DNA of 64,000 nt, taken from contig JARYHS010008074.1 of assembly GCA_031002005.1 (NCBI GenBank), positions 176,972,494 through 177,036,493 of the forward strand, in the 5' to 3' direction. Positions 1 through 10,470 of the stretch are shown here, piece by piece. Both the position numbers and the translations under genes were made by a program. This stretch comes from Vandiemenella viatica (taxonomy: Eukaryota > Arthropoda > Insecta > Orthoptera > Morabidae). How positions within the stretch are numbered: position 1 is the first letter of the stretch; each line of letters begins with the position of its first letter. The notes under the pieces were generated by a model. It did no database searches. It was given only the letters and a program-made list of their open reading frames with translations, and was not told where the DNA came from.

Positions 1-244
1 TAAAAGCTACAGCTTAACATATAATGCGTTCAGCCAAGCACGGGAATAAAAAGGTAATGCACAACCAAGCACGGGCCTAAGAAGTTAATTTCACTTCACT
101 CCAGGCTTTCTGCAACTGGTGATTTGGGCATTGCAGAATGTTCGTCGGCGTTGCAGAACCATTTTTTGGGAGTCAAGTAGACTCCTATTGTGACGGGCGA
201 CATTGTACCGTCTATGGCCTGTTTGTGCCTACTATTGTTAGGGC
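1..244. other. Left flank, no gene seen
   Basis: This is the host side of the LINE insertion. The first 30 bases resemble the tail motif of a tRNA-derived SINE seen again near 20.1 and 39.8 kb, but the match is too short to call. I see no coding or structural feature. Confidence 0.4.
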
Positions 245-257
245 TACTTTCATCTTC
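245..257. repeat. 5' target-site duplication of the I-clade LINE
   Basis: The 13-mer TACTTTCATCTTC here is repeated exactly at 7285-7297, immediately after the A-rich 3' tail of the LINE. A perfect 13-bp duplication is typical of target-primed reverse transcription. It fixes the first base of the element at 258. Confidence 0.85.
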
Positions 258-422
258 AGTTCCACTCGAGCAGTTAAGGAAGAAACATCGTTTTCCTCAA
301 GCGAGAGTGTAGCGCACACCGTCCAGCGGATTGTACCTAGTGCTGTGTATTGCTGTGTATCACCACATTCAACTAAGTGATACGATAAATTATACGGAAT
401 AGTGAAGTGAAAAGTGAGTGAA

Positions 423-2046
423 ATGGAAAGTGGGAGCTACGGGGAGGCTGGTGAACCAACATACAGCCTGCCCGTCGACCAACAAGATGTACCGGCAGAA
501 ACCTTCCAGGCGGCGATGATGAATGTCTTGCACGTCTTACACACCGGCCCACCAGACCTTGATATGGAAATATGTAACCTGGAGACGCACAAGCGGCGCA
601 ACGAAGAAAACAGTGGAAGTACCGACAAGCGGAAAGCCTTGGCAGCATATAACGTAAGTAAGCCAACGGAAAGCGCTTTAGTTAGCACAATGTATGGGGA
701 TAACGCAGTCAACAACCCAGAAACCCCTAGCCAGACAACCCTGTCCTCAGCACAAGGAAAAATAAATGACTCGCGGCTAGAGAAAGTAACTAACAGAGTA
801 GCATCAGGCGCCAATCTCACTGAAAAAAATTTCTCTCGTGCACCTGCTCATGTACATAATAAGACAAACCGATACAAAGTTGACGCACCAGGACCATATT
901 ACATATACGTGGAAGGAGTAGGAAATAATATCGCAAACCTACATCCCATGGCCTTGGGGAAAATAATATTTGGATCTTGCCCAGAATACAGAAAACATAT
1001 ACAAAATATTGCTGCACAAGGGAAAAATAGAATTAAAATTGACCTCGCGACACCACAGGCTGCCAACAGCCTCGTTGACTCGCCAGTATTCCCCACGCGA
1101 CAACTTGCAGCATATATCCCGGCGCATATAGTAACTAGACAAGGGGTGATAAGGAATGTAGACACAAGTATCGGGGAGGACGAATTAATTAGCTCCCTCG
1201 AATCACCAGTCCCAGTAATCAGAATCCGACGAATGACAAAAAGGGTAATAATAGAAAATGAAGCAAAGGTAATTCCACTGCGAACCTGTGTAGTGACATT
1301 CGACGCTCAAAATTTACCGGAATATGTATCAGTATACGGAATGCGCTGCCAAGTGTCTCCATACATAGCAACAGTCCGTCAGTGCTATAACTGTTTGAAA
1401 TTTGGTCATCTAAGCAAACAATGCAAATCACAAACTAGATGCACAAAATGTGGAGGAAACCATTCAAAAACACACTGTACAAACTTGAAACCAAGCTGCG
1501 TACATTGCCACAAAGAACACGAAGCCACGGACAAATCTTGCCCGGAGTTTAGCAGAAGGGGTTAAAATAAACGAGGTATCAGCTAAACTGAACATAACTT
1601 TCAAGGATGCAGAAAATATAATTACACAGAAAACATACGCGGAAGTATCCAGTCTAGCTCCACAGGTCAAGGAAAGGCCAGCCTTCCCACCATTACCTAA
1701 CCCGCAGCGGAAGTTTACTGTCTACAGACGCGCACGCTCACCTCCACCAGTCACAACCACAACATGGACCAAACTGCCAGTATATTACCAGCCACAGGAA
1801 CTACCACTAGGGCCTATACGACGTAATCCATACGCCCCTCAACCACGGGAAACACCACAACAGAAGACCACAGTAGGATCACCTAATATAAACCAGCATA
1901 CAGTACAAACGGAATACCAGGAAGACACTACAGTAGAAAAAGTATTCAGTATCATTATGCAAATAATTAACGCAATCCAGGGCCCACAACCCCTTACCAT
2001 AGATTCGGCTACAATAATAGAGATTATCAAGGAGCACTTCAACTAG
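423..2046 (+). pseudogene. LINE ORF1, gag-like nucleic-acid-binding protein, one frameshift
   Basis: ORF1 proteins of I-type LINEs bind the element RNA and form the ribonucleoprotein that carries it back to the chromosome. The frame opens at ATG 423. An upstream in-frame GTG at 414 is not a plausible eukaryotic start. Near residues 321-373 there are three knuckles: CYNCLKFGHLSKQC, CTKCGGNHSKTHC and CVHCHKEHEATDKSC. The frame closes at 1563-1565 just after the third knuckle, at a run of four G (about 1557-1562). The next frame is then open to TAG 2044-2046, with a proline-rich tail. A single extra base in the G run explains this, either as mutation or assembly error. The stop lies 10 bases before the ORF2 ATG, the usual compact LINE spacing. 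Confidence 0.82.
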
Positions 2047-2056
2047 GAAAACCAAA

Positions 2057-3073
2057 ATGAAACTGTTACAGTGGAACGCAAGGTCAGTAGTCGCAAATAA
2101 AGAATCATTGCAACAAGAATTACACAGCCAGGAAATAACAGTAGCAGCCATATCAGAAACATGGATAAAACCTGGAAGAAATATCACATTCCCAGGATAT
2201 CACATAATCACACACAACAGACAAGATGGAAAGGGTGGTGTAGCATTGATAATAAAATCAGACGTACCCCATACACAAATCACTCTAAGCAACGCGAATG
2301 AATGGAGCTTCCAAGCAGTAGCAGCACGTGTGCGAATCGATAAGAGAGAAATCACAATAGTATCCATCTACTGTCCGCCAAAAACAGTTACAACACTCAG
2401 AGAATGGTACACACTGGTGACCCAACTAAAGCCACCGTACCTTCTATGCGGAGATTACAACGCACACCACACCAGTTGGGGCTGCGCGTACAATGATGCG
2501 GGTGGAAACGCAATCCTAGATATATTGGAAGAATTTAATTTAACAATCCTAAACGATGGCACACCCACCCTAATACAGACACCTGAACGAAGACCCTCAG
2601 CTGTCGATCTCACCATTTGTTCACTAGACATTGCAGCAGAAATTATGTGGAAAGTAACCAATCAGTCGATGGGATCAGACCATCTTGCTATAGAATTATC
2701 AACACACAATGTAAACAATTTGAATTCTCGGAAACCAACAACAAAATGGAACACAAATAAAGCCGATTGGGAGAAATACAGCAACATCATTGATAAAGAA
2801 ATCTACATAGTAAAAAGAGCAGAAACAACTGATAAAATGTACAACGAATTTATCAAACTAATAAATAAAGCAGCCAACATAACAATGCCACGTAGAAAAG
2901 AAATTAACAACCCAAGATCACCACCAGCTCCATGGTGGAACCAAGCATGTTCTCAGGCAATCGCTAGAAGGAGGTTAGCACTGTCGACATATAGACGACA
3001 CAGTACGTGGTCCAACTACCTGCAATACAAGAAAATCGATGCAGAAACAAAGCGCTTCCTTAAAGAAAATTAA
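2057..3073 (+). pseudogene. LINE ORF2 N-terminal part: apurinic-type endonuclease
   Basis: This is the domain that nicks the target to prime reverse transcription. It starts at ATG 2057. Signatures of the exonuclease-endonuclease-phosphatase fold appear in order: QWNAR near residue 5, SETW near 34, YCPP near 112, GDYNAHH near 133, SAVDLTI near 182 and SDHLAI near 211. These include the expected Asn, Glu, Asp and His catalytic positions. The frame ends at an in-frame TAA (3071-3073), while the same frame continues open downstream, so this is a single nonsense change in the linker before the RT. Confidence 0.85.
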
Positions 3074-4799
3074 CGCACATCATGGAAACAGTTCTGTGAG
3101 AAAATATCTAATAACACACCAGAATCTCAAATATGGTCAATGATAGCTTCACTTAAGAAGAAAAACATGTCGCATCACCCACTGACAGAAGTCACAGAAG
3201 AGTTTGCCGACATCTTAGCTCCACCCACAGTACTGCCACAACCAGAAACCATTTATAACAACAATACAGAAGATCTATCACATCAAAATGAGGAACTACA
3301 GCAAGCATTTACCATAGAAGAATTTGAGAAAGCTCTAAAAGACGCGAACAATTCAGCCCCCGGAATTGACGGTATTCATTATTGCATGATATCGAAGTTA
3401 CCAAGGTCAGCAAAACAACCCTATTGAAACTATACAACAAGTTTTGGAATGAAAGCCAATTCCCAGAATCCTGGACAACACAGATCATCGTGCCAATACT
3501 AAAACCAAATAAAGACCCAAGCAAAGCAGCATCATACCGGCCAATAGCATTATCATCCTGTATAGCGAAGACCTTCGAAAGAATGATCAAGCACCGATTA
3601 GAATGGTGGCTCGAGAATAACAACCTACTGCCCAATTCTCAATATGGTTTTCGAAAGGCAAGGAGCACCCTGGATAACCTAAGCCTGCTAACTACTGACA
3701 TTGAACAAGCATTTTCAACCAATAGTTATCTCACTGCAATTTTTCTCGACATCTCTGGAGCTTATGATGGAGTAAACATTACGCTACTCATAAAGAAACT
3801 AAAAGCCCTGAATCTACCAAACATCTACCTCAAAGGAATATACAGATTGCTATACAAACGAGTCATATATTTGCGCAAAAGAGACAATACCATGTTCGGT
3901 CCTCGAGTAATCACCAAAGGCCTTCCACAAGGTGCAATATTAAGCCCGCTGCTATATGCAATCTACGTAGCTGACATAGAACTGATTATACCATCAGCTG
4001 TAAAGATCCTGCAATATGCAGACGATAAATTCATCTACACTTCATCCGCAAGTTTTACTTTAACAAGGAAAAGGTTAGAAGAAACAGCAAAAGCCCTAGA
4101 AAAATGGATGGAACAAAATCAACTCAATCTGTCACCATCTAAATCCTCAGTGGTCATCTTCACTAGGAAATATCAACCAACGAGCCAGACACAACTACAA
4201 TTAGGCCCATACTTATTCCAAATTAAAACATCTGTAAAGTTATTAGGTCTACATTTAGACAGCAGGCTTACCTGGGCACGACACGCTGAATACTTAACTG
4301 AAAGGACAGGGAAAGCCTTAAACATATTTCGAGCAGTAAGTCACGTCTGGTGGGGAGCCCACACAACAACAATGTTAACACTATACCGCTCTCTCATCCG
4401 ATCAATAATAGACTATGGAAGTATCTTTTATGGAAATGCCCCCAAATATGTATTGAAAAAACTGGACACCCTCCAATATCGAGCCCTAAGTATATGCTTG
4501 GGAGCAATGAAATCATCCCCCACTAATGCACTCCTGATAGAAGCGAAAGAGATGCCCCTGCGCATCAGAAGGGAACTAGTGACAAAGATTTTCCTCATCC
4601 GGCGAGCAGCAATAATGTCACATCCACTTCTTAACAAACTCAACACCTTAATGAAAATCAGAAACTCACAAGGAAACAAAAACCAAGAACGAAAACCACT
4701 TCTGCTTAAATGTTTTGAACAGCTGAAGACAATGTTCCCATTGATATACAAAGACCGAGAGCTGCCAATTTACAGTTATCCATACAAACTGAACTTATA
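3074..4799 (+). pseudogene. LINE ORF2 central part: reverse transcriptase, one frameshift and a transposon insertion
   Basis: The reading frame continues from the endonuclease to about 3410. Near 3408-3425 it shifts to the frame that stays open to the foldback at 4800, equivalent to one lost base. RT motifs are clear: PGIDGIHY before the shift, then SYRPIALSS, QYGFRKARSTLDNL, FLDISGAYD (motif A Asp), GLPQGAILSPLLYAIYV, QYADD (motif C, near 4016-4030) and KLLGLHLDSRLTW. The catalytic Asp residues are present. The last codon before the insertion is split by the target duplication, and its third base is found at 5805. Confidence 0.85.
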
Positions 4800-5802
4800 C
4801 AGGGTGGGGCATTTAATATGTTTTCTGGAAATATTTCGGAAAGAAAGCATTTTAACAAACAAAAACCTATATATAAAATAATCGTACAGTAGGGGGCTAC
4901 AATTATGTGATATTGGTTTTTTCACAGGTGGCGCTGTTGTCGTTACAACAAGGTCAACTTAATTCTTTTAAATGGGAACCCCTATTTTTTTTTTGAAGAT
5001 TCCGATTCCTCATGAAAAAATAAAAATAGTTTGCTTAACTCACTTTTCTGTTAGCCTCACAGATGGCGCTGTAATCGCGAAAAATGAATATTCGCGGTTT
5101 TTGTGTATAATTTTAATTATTGTTTAAGTAATTACATGTAATTTTCATTCTGTAAACATGGAAGGTAATTTTAAAGGATTATGACGAAATTGATTTTTTA
5201 AATGCTTTTTCTTACTTATTTGCAGCCATGTCTACAGCAGGTGCTCAAAAAGGTGACCATTTACTTCCAGACATTTTCTGACACACTTCGAGCTGTTCAT
5301 GAATCATTTCTGCAAAGGGTCAGAAAATGTCTGGAAGTAAATGGTCACCTTTTTGAGCACCTGCTGTAGACATGGCTCCAAATAAGTAAGAAAAAGCATT
5401 TAAAAAAATCAATTTCGTCATTATCCTTTAAAATTACCTTCCATGTTTACAGAATGAAAATTACATGTAATTATTTAAACAATAATTAAAATTATACACA
5501 AAAAACGCAAATATTCATTTTTCGCGATTACAGCGCCATCTGTGAGGCTAACAGAAAAGTGAGTTAATCAAACTATTTTTATTTTTTTATGAGGAATCGG
5601 AATCTTCAAAAAAAAATAGGGGTTCCCATTTAAAAGAATTAAGTTGACCTTGTTGTAACGACAACAGCGCCACCTGTGAAAAAAACCAATATCACATAAT
5701 TGTAGCCCCCTACTGTACGATTATTTTTTATACAGGTTATTGTTTGTTAAAATGCTTTCTTTCCGAAATATTCCCAGAAAACATATTAAATGCCCCACCC
5801 TG
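4800..5802. mobile_element. Palindromic (foldback) Tc1/mariner-type non-autonomous transposon, 1003 bp
   Basis: The two arms, 4800-5282 and 5319-5802, are near-perfect reverse complements around a 36-base loop, so the element is essentially all terminal inverted repeat. Each end reads CAGGGTGGGGCATTTAATAT inward. It is flanked by TA on both sides (4798-4799 and 5803-5804). Removing the element plus one TA rejoins the ORF2 frame exactly, which proves the ends and makes the duplication TA, as in the Tc1/mariner superfamily. The centre keeps the last codons of a transposase-like frame (see separate entry). It encodes no intact protein and would need a transposase in trans. Confidence 0.88.
5248..5372 (+). 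pseudogene. C-terminal remnant of a Tc1/mariner-type transposase at the foldback centre
   Basis: Reading through the loop into the right arm gives an open frame containing TLRAVHESFLQRVRK, then CLEVNGHLFEHLL and a TAG stop near 5370. An ending of the type NGxHFEHL before the stop is common at the C-terminus of insect transposases of this superfamily. The same codons lie inverted in the left arm. This suggests the palindrome arose when two copies of a transposon 3' end were joined head to head, leaving 36 bases of extra coding sequence on one side. The family match is from memory of the motif, so the call is moderate. Confidence 0.55.
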
Positions 5803-5804
5803 TA

Positions 5805-6768
5805 TAAGACACCGACCTATCAACAACCATGCATCGAAACCTACAGAGGGAAAGCCAACAATTACATACAAAATCATATCTTGAACCACTGGCATGACTT
5901 CACAGAAATATACACTGATGGATCCAAGAGCCCAGAAGGAGTGGGCTACGCTTTCTACTGCCCCACAACAGGAGCCTCAGGAAAGTACTCTCTCCCACTA
6001 GAGGCAAGCATATACACGGCGGAAATTCTAGCGATTACAGAAGCAATCCAATACGGAGTACAACATTTCCAAAAAATCCTAATACTCACAGATGCAAAAA
6101 GCATACTTAGTAAAATAGAATATCAGAAATGGACCACACGTACAAATCCATATATATACAAAATCTTAGATCTGACACTACGGGCCAAGCAAGTAAATAA
6201 AGAAATAAACATCATGTGGATCAAAGGACACATAGGAATAATTAATAACGAAATAGTTGATGAATTGGCAAAGGCTGCAATAGTCGAAGGGAATTTTAAA
6301 GCAATCCCATTACCATACACCGATTTCTACAACAGAGTAAGGAAAACATCTTACGAGGAATGGGAGAACGAATGGGAAATAACAAAACATGAAAAGGGAA
6401 GACATTACGCTACGATTCAACCCGAAATACCAATAAAACCTTGGTACCACTCTATAACTTTGAGTAGACGACACGTGTCATCTCTAATAAGAATGAGACT
6501 AGGTCACGGGTGTTACCCAGCTCACCTACACCGCATCAGAGTAGCAGAATCCCCCTACTGTGAAGATCACCCTACAGAAATAGCCGACCTATATCATCTA
6601 TTTTTTGGTTGCAAGAAATATAACTCTCCACAAAACGAATTACTTCGCCGCATCACAAAACAAAAGGTCCCCTTACCAACCAGCATCGCAATCTTGCTGT
6701 ATGAGAATAACCGACAGGTTATCCCGGCAATCATCAGATTCCTAGAAGAAACAGGTCTCCACATATGA
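5805..6768 (+). pseudogene. LINE ORF2 C-terminal part: RNase H and terminal Cys/His motif
   Basis: This continues the RT frame after the foldback. The RNase H fold is intact as read: IYTDGSKSPEGVGYAF (first Asp), EASIYTAEILAITEAI (Glu), ILTDAKSI (Asp) and WIKGHIGIINNEIVDELAKAA (His and last Asp). RNase H removes RNA from the hybrid during second-strand synthesis. It is followed by a Cys/His segment, LGHGCYPAHLHRI to YCEDHPTEIADLYHLFFGCKK, typical of I and Jockey type ORF2 ends. TGA at 6766-6768 is the natural stop. Codons between 5740 and 5804 belong to the transposon and would not be in the original protein. Confidence 0.85.
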
Positions 6769-7284
6769 AATAGATTTATAAAACGACACCCAATTGGAAA
6801 AGACCATGAAACAACATCAACATATCAATAATAAATAGCAATCACCTATATAAACCAGATGTAAACATCTTAACAAAAAAAAATTGTAATTACAACTACT
6901 TGCGCAAATATATTTGTAAAACTCTATATAAATGTCTGTAAATAATTATAACTTATTGTAATCATTGATGTATTGTAACTATTATTGTAAATTTTATCTA
7001 AATGTCTGTAAATAATTATAAGTTATTACAAACATTGAAATATTGTAACTATGACCGGAAATTTATGTAATTGTAAATATTGAAGTATAGTAACTATTAT
7101 TGTAAAATTTTAAGTAAATGTCTATAAATAATTTTACATTACTGTAAACACTGAAGAATGGAAACTAATACTAGAAACTGTTATAAATATTGTAAACAGT
7201 ACACGATGTATAAGACGTACACCTTATGATGTATGAGTTTTATGGCTGTATGGCAAAAGCCAAAGGCCAAATAAAAAAGAAAAA
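6769..7284 (+). other. LINE 3' UTR with AT-rich tandem repeats and A-rich tail
   Basis: The UTR is very AT-rich. From about 6930 to 7200 it consists of three degenerate units of about 70 bp, each starting near AAATGTCTGTAAATAATTAT (about 6930, 7000 and, more diverged, 7116). It ends with GGCAAAAGCCAAAGGCCAAA and a short A-rich tail before the duplication at 7285. Such repeats could be part of the RT recognition signal, but that is inference. Confidence 0.7.
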
Positions 7285-7297
7285 TACTTTCATCTTC
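7285..7297. repeat. 3' target-site duplication of the I-clade LINE
   Basis: Exact copy of 245-257, placed directly after the A-rich tail. Confidence 0.85.
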
Positions 7298-9929
7298 CCG
7301 GAAATTGTCGGATTAAATGGTCTAGGTCAGCGTTGCTCGACCTTCTTTCAACTCAAGGACCATAAAATGTCAAAAATAATTCTATTAACTTATTTGAGCG
7401 TAATATTTAATTATTTGTATATTATTAATATTCTGAACATATTTCATTGTACCATTATGATTTTATAAATCCAAAAATCGTTTTTAATAACTGCGGAAAG
7501 AGAGTTGTCGAAATGAAAGTGAACTTTCAAATTTGAATTATGTATTAATCTGACTCTTTAATTTTTATTAACCAAATGAATAATAATATTACTGTAGACT
7601 GGATACTTAACTATTCGACCAAACTAAGTGCACAAAAAAAATAAACAAAATCATACAAGACCTGACACTTTATATTGTTCTTTACTTCACCACTCTTATG
7701 TTATCAACCCTGACAATAATTGGACACGTACCTTGATCTCTTACTTCTGCAAAAATACCCTAGTGTTGGCATTAAAAACAGTTTAGGAAAATAATTCCGG
7801 ATACTTGTTACTCAACTGAAGATTTTTGTTTGTACTGCACATCGCGACATATACTGCATTATATGGGCCTATGTGCCAGTCCCTGCTATAATATAGCATT
7901 TACTCGTTTTAAAATTGTTTATGTTACTCTCTAATTCTTTCGGATATTTTTATATTTTCTTGTTGAACTATATTGTTTCTTCTACATTTTCTGGAAAAAC
8001 TCATTGTTCCTATTCCTTCACGAATGGCTGCGGTTATTTTGATGAAACTTGGTACATTTATTTCTGATTGAGCAAGAATATGGTAGGAAAAAAATCAATC
8101 CCAACCTATCTCCTTTGGGTTACACAGAGACTTAGCAAATGGAGCGTCTGACATGAAAGATGATTCACAGGTACAGAAAATTGAAATCTATTACGAACTT
8201 CAACATTTTTTAACAAATAATCTGGTATAACGTGAAACGGCCCTGAACCTCATACTCTGACTTAAGAATTTTGAAAACTTATGATCTGACTGAGGATTTG
8301 CTGTATGTCTTGTGATGCCACGTGACCTGCCCTCCAGAGCAGAAAATGAAAATGTGTATGTAATTTAATATTTTTAGCGTCATATTTAAGTCATTTTTTG
8401 CAAAATCACAATAAAACGTCTTCAATGCAGGCATATAAATAGAATGACAGCTCACGTTTCTTGTCTAACGGTCTTCGTCACTAGATTTTTTTTTCGTGAA
8501 AAAACGAGGGTTAAAATCGTAAATTCTTCTTCAACTCATAGAATGACGACTACCCCTTCCCCCCTCCCTCCCCCCCATCTCCCCGGCCTGTTGGGATAAT
8601 TGTCAAAATCTGTCAAAGTTTAGTTACTATCCAAAAGACTGGAGAGTATTTTATACACATATTTCAAATTGTACAACTAAAATAACCGTGTAAACAAATC
8701 GACCTCAACCATATCGGTCCCGAGAATCACCAGTTGAAAATCACTGATCTGCGTGGTTGGACTATATCAGGAACTAGATTTCCAATTCTTCATCCCCATT
8801 TCACTGATCTAATCCCTGTGGCCTCTTAATGATATGAAAAACTATTACTAATTTGTACATAATTCTATCTTAAATTTCTTAGCTTTTCGATACCACATCA
8901 AGATGAAACATTTCGTTTTACCCATGGGACCCGTCTTGCTTGAATCACGTTCAACGAAAAATTGACACTACCTTCTGGAGACTTTTATCTTAAATTTCTT
9001 AGCTTTTCACCATCTCATCAAAATAAAATACAACTATTTTAACCGAGGAAGCATCACGCAGAAACCCCGGCAAAATTCGACCAGTAGTTTATGCGTGAAT
9101 TTCGTTCATCCTGACGTGTAGACGGACAATTTTTTTTAAAAAATGTGAATACTTATTTAGGCTCGTTGAGCGATATTTGAATGGGTAAAATCTAATAAGT
9201 TCGCGTCACCGACATGCTAAAGTTAATGGTATAACAGTAGCTATAAGTATTACTTGTTGTGCCTTTTTTTTTAATATTGTTTTTTTTTTTAGAAATATTG
9301 ATTCCTGTATATTATTAATGGCACCCCAAATTTTTGTTATAAAAATACATTAAATGTTCAAACATTTCCCGATTAGAGTTTCATTATATACTTAAGTTCA
9401 ATTTGACGATTTAAAAATTAAATGTTCTGTTTTCTGTATTTTCACATTGAATGAAATATTCGGTGATAAATGTAATCTTGAGAATTATTTCTTCTTTGCA
9501 TATTAACTTCACACCACGAGTGAAATGCTTTTGGAGAAATAGAAACAACTTTATCTGCCAAGCACAATATTCTGATACGACACTTCCCTATTAGCATTAC
9601 TGTTTCCCATTCCAGTAGTTTCTTAACTAAATTAAACCACGATTAGCTAACTTCGAGTGCAAATTAACAACTTGAGCCATCTGATCCAAAAAACAATAGT
9701 ACATTACCGCAGATGATCGTAGCATACTTTCGAACAATGATGTTTTGATTGTGTTCCAAACGACCCAGCCGCTAGCAAGGCTAAGAGGTCTAGTTCTTTC
9801 AGACAAAAATGTTTCAGAGATACGAACATTTAAAAAATAAAAAAAAAAAAAAAACATGGAAACGGCATAACTACGTTAAAAATAATATTGCAATTGAATT
9901 AACTGAAAAAATAAAAAAAATTGGCTTAC
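7298..9929. other. Unassigned AT-rich region with small dispersed repeats
   Basis: No credible gene is seen. The motif TCTTAAATTTCTTAGCTTTTC occurs at about 8870 and about 8988. The sequence around the first copy (about 8845-8905) recurs in diverged form near 61450-61505, so it belongs to a dispersed repeat. The stretch 7980-8130 has the wording of a common arthropod repeat (GATGAAACTTGGTACATT) but could not be assigned. Confidence 0.35.
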
Positions 9930-10470
9930 AGAACATTTTGTATCCACTATTGTTTGAATATGATGTTGTAGTATGGGGCCCGCATTTTGGGTATTGAATA
10001 CAGGACTTGGACGGAGTGCAAAGAAGGGTTGCTAGATTTGTCTCAGAACACAATAAGTAACCGATATGATAAAAGAGCTGGAACAGGATTCATTTGAAGA
10101 CAGGAGGAGTGTGAAGAGAGTCTTGGGAATGTACAAGGCGTATATATGAGGCGTGGAAAGATATAATTTATGGAAGGGAAAAGATGAGTATGACTACAAG
10201 CTGGCACTCGAATTTCAGGCACAAGCTGCAGAAAGATTTTCTTTTGTTGGGAGTGGGGTCAGGGATTGGAAAAGTTGTCAAGAGAATCGGTGAATAATTT
10301 ACCAAAAACGTTGAAACAATTTTAAGTCGAAATTAATAGAGGGCAAAGTAGATGGATACAGGAAAGAAAGAAAAATGAGTGTGTAATAAAATTGTCAGGA
10401 ACGTGCGCTCCATCGCAATTAAATAAAATAATTAAATTAGAATAAAAACTTGGTAAACAAATTAAAAATA
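9930..10470 (+). pseudogene. CR1/L2-like LINE, 3' end of reverse transcriptase ORF (truncated copy 1)
   Basis: The sequence from about 9945 matches the copies at 37020-37745 (+) and 50442-50960 (-): a GTATGGGGCCCGCATTTTG block, an AAAGAGCTGGAACAGGATTC block and a GTACAAGGCGTATAT block in the same order. In translation this is the post-catalytic RT region (LEY..VVWGPHF..ELERLQRRATRFVS type). Several stops and frameshifts break it. It ends in an ATTAAA-rich tail near 10420-10445, similar to the short-repeat 3' ends of CR1/L2 elements. The clade call is an inference from the protein style. Confidence 0.7.

Larger units (their letters stand above)
258..7284 (+). mobile_element. Full-length I-clade non-LTR retrotransposon, disrupted by a palindromic transposon
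   Basis: The copy has a 5' UTR (258-422), a gag-like ORF1 with three zinc knuckles, and an ORF2 with apurinic endonuclease, reverse transcriptase and RNase H domains plus a C-terminal Cys/His motif. An AT-rich 3' UTR and an A-rich tail follow. RNase H after the RT is characteristic of the I group (also LOA) and absent from Jockey, so the clade call is inferred from domain order. Without the nested element it is about 6.0 kb. The perfect 13-bp duplication shows full-length insertion. ORF1 has one frameshift and ORF2 one stop and one frameshift, so the copy is not autonomous as read. Confidence 0.88.

Noticed and set aside
6930..7200. CRISPR-like repeat array
   Set aside because: The repeats are long, degenerate, AT-rich, without unique spacers, and lie in a LINE UTR of a eukaryote.
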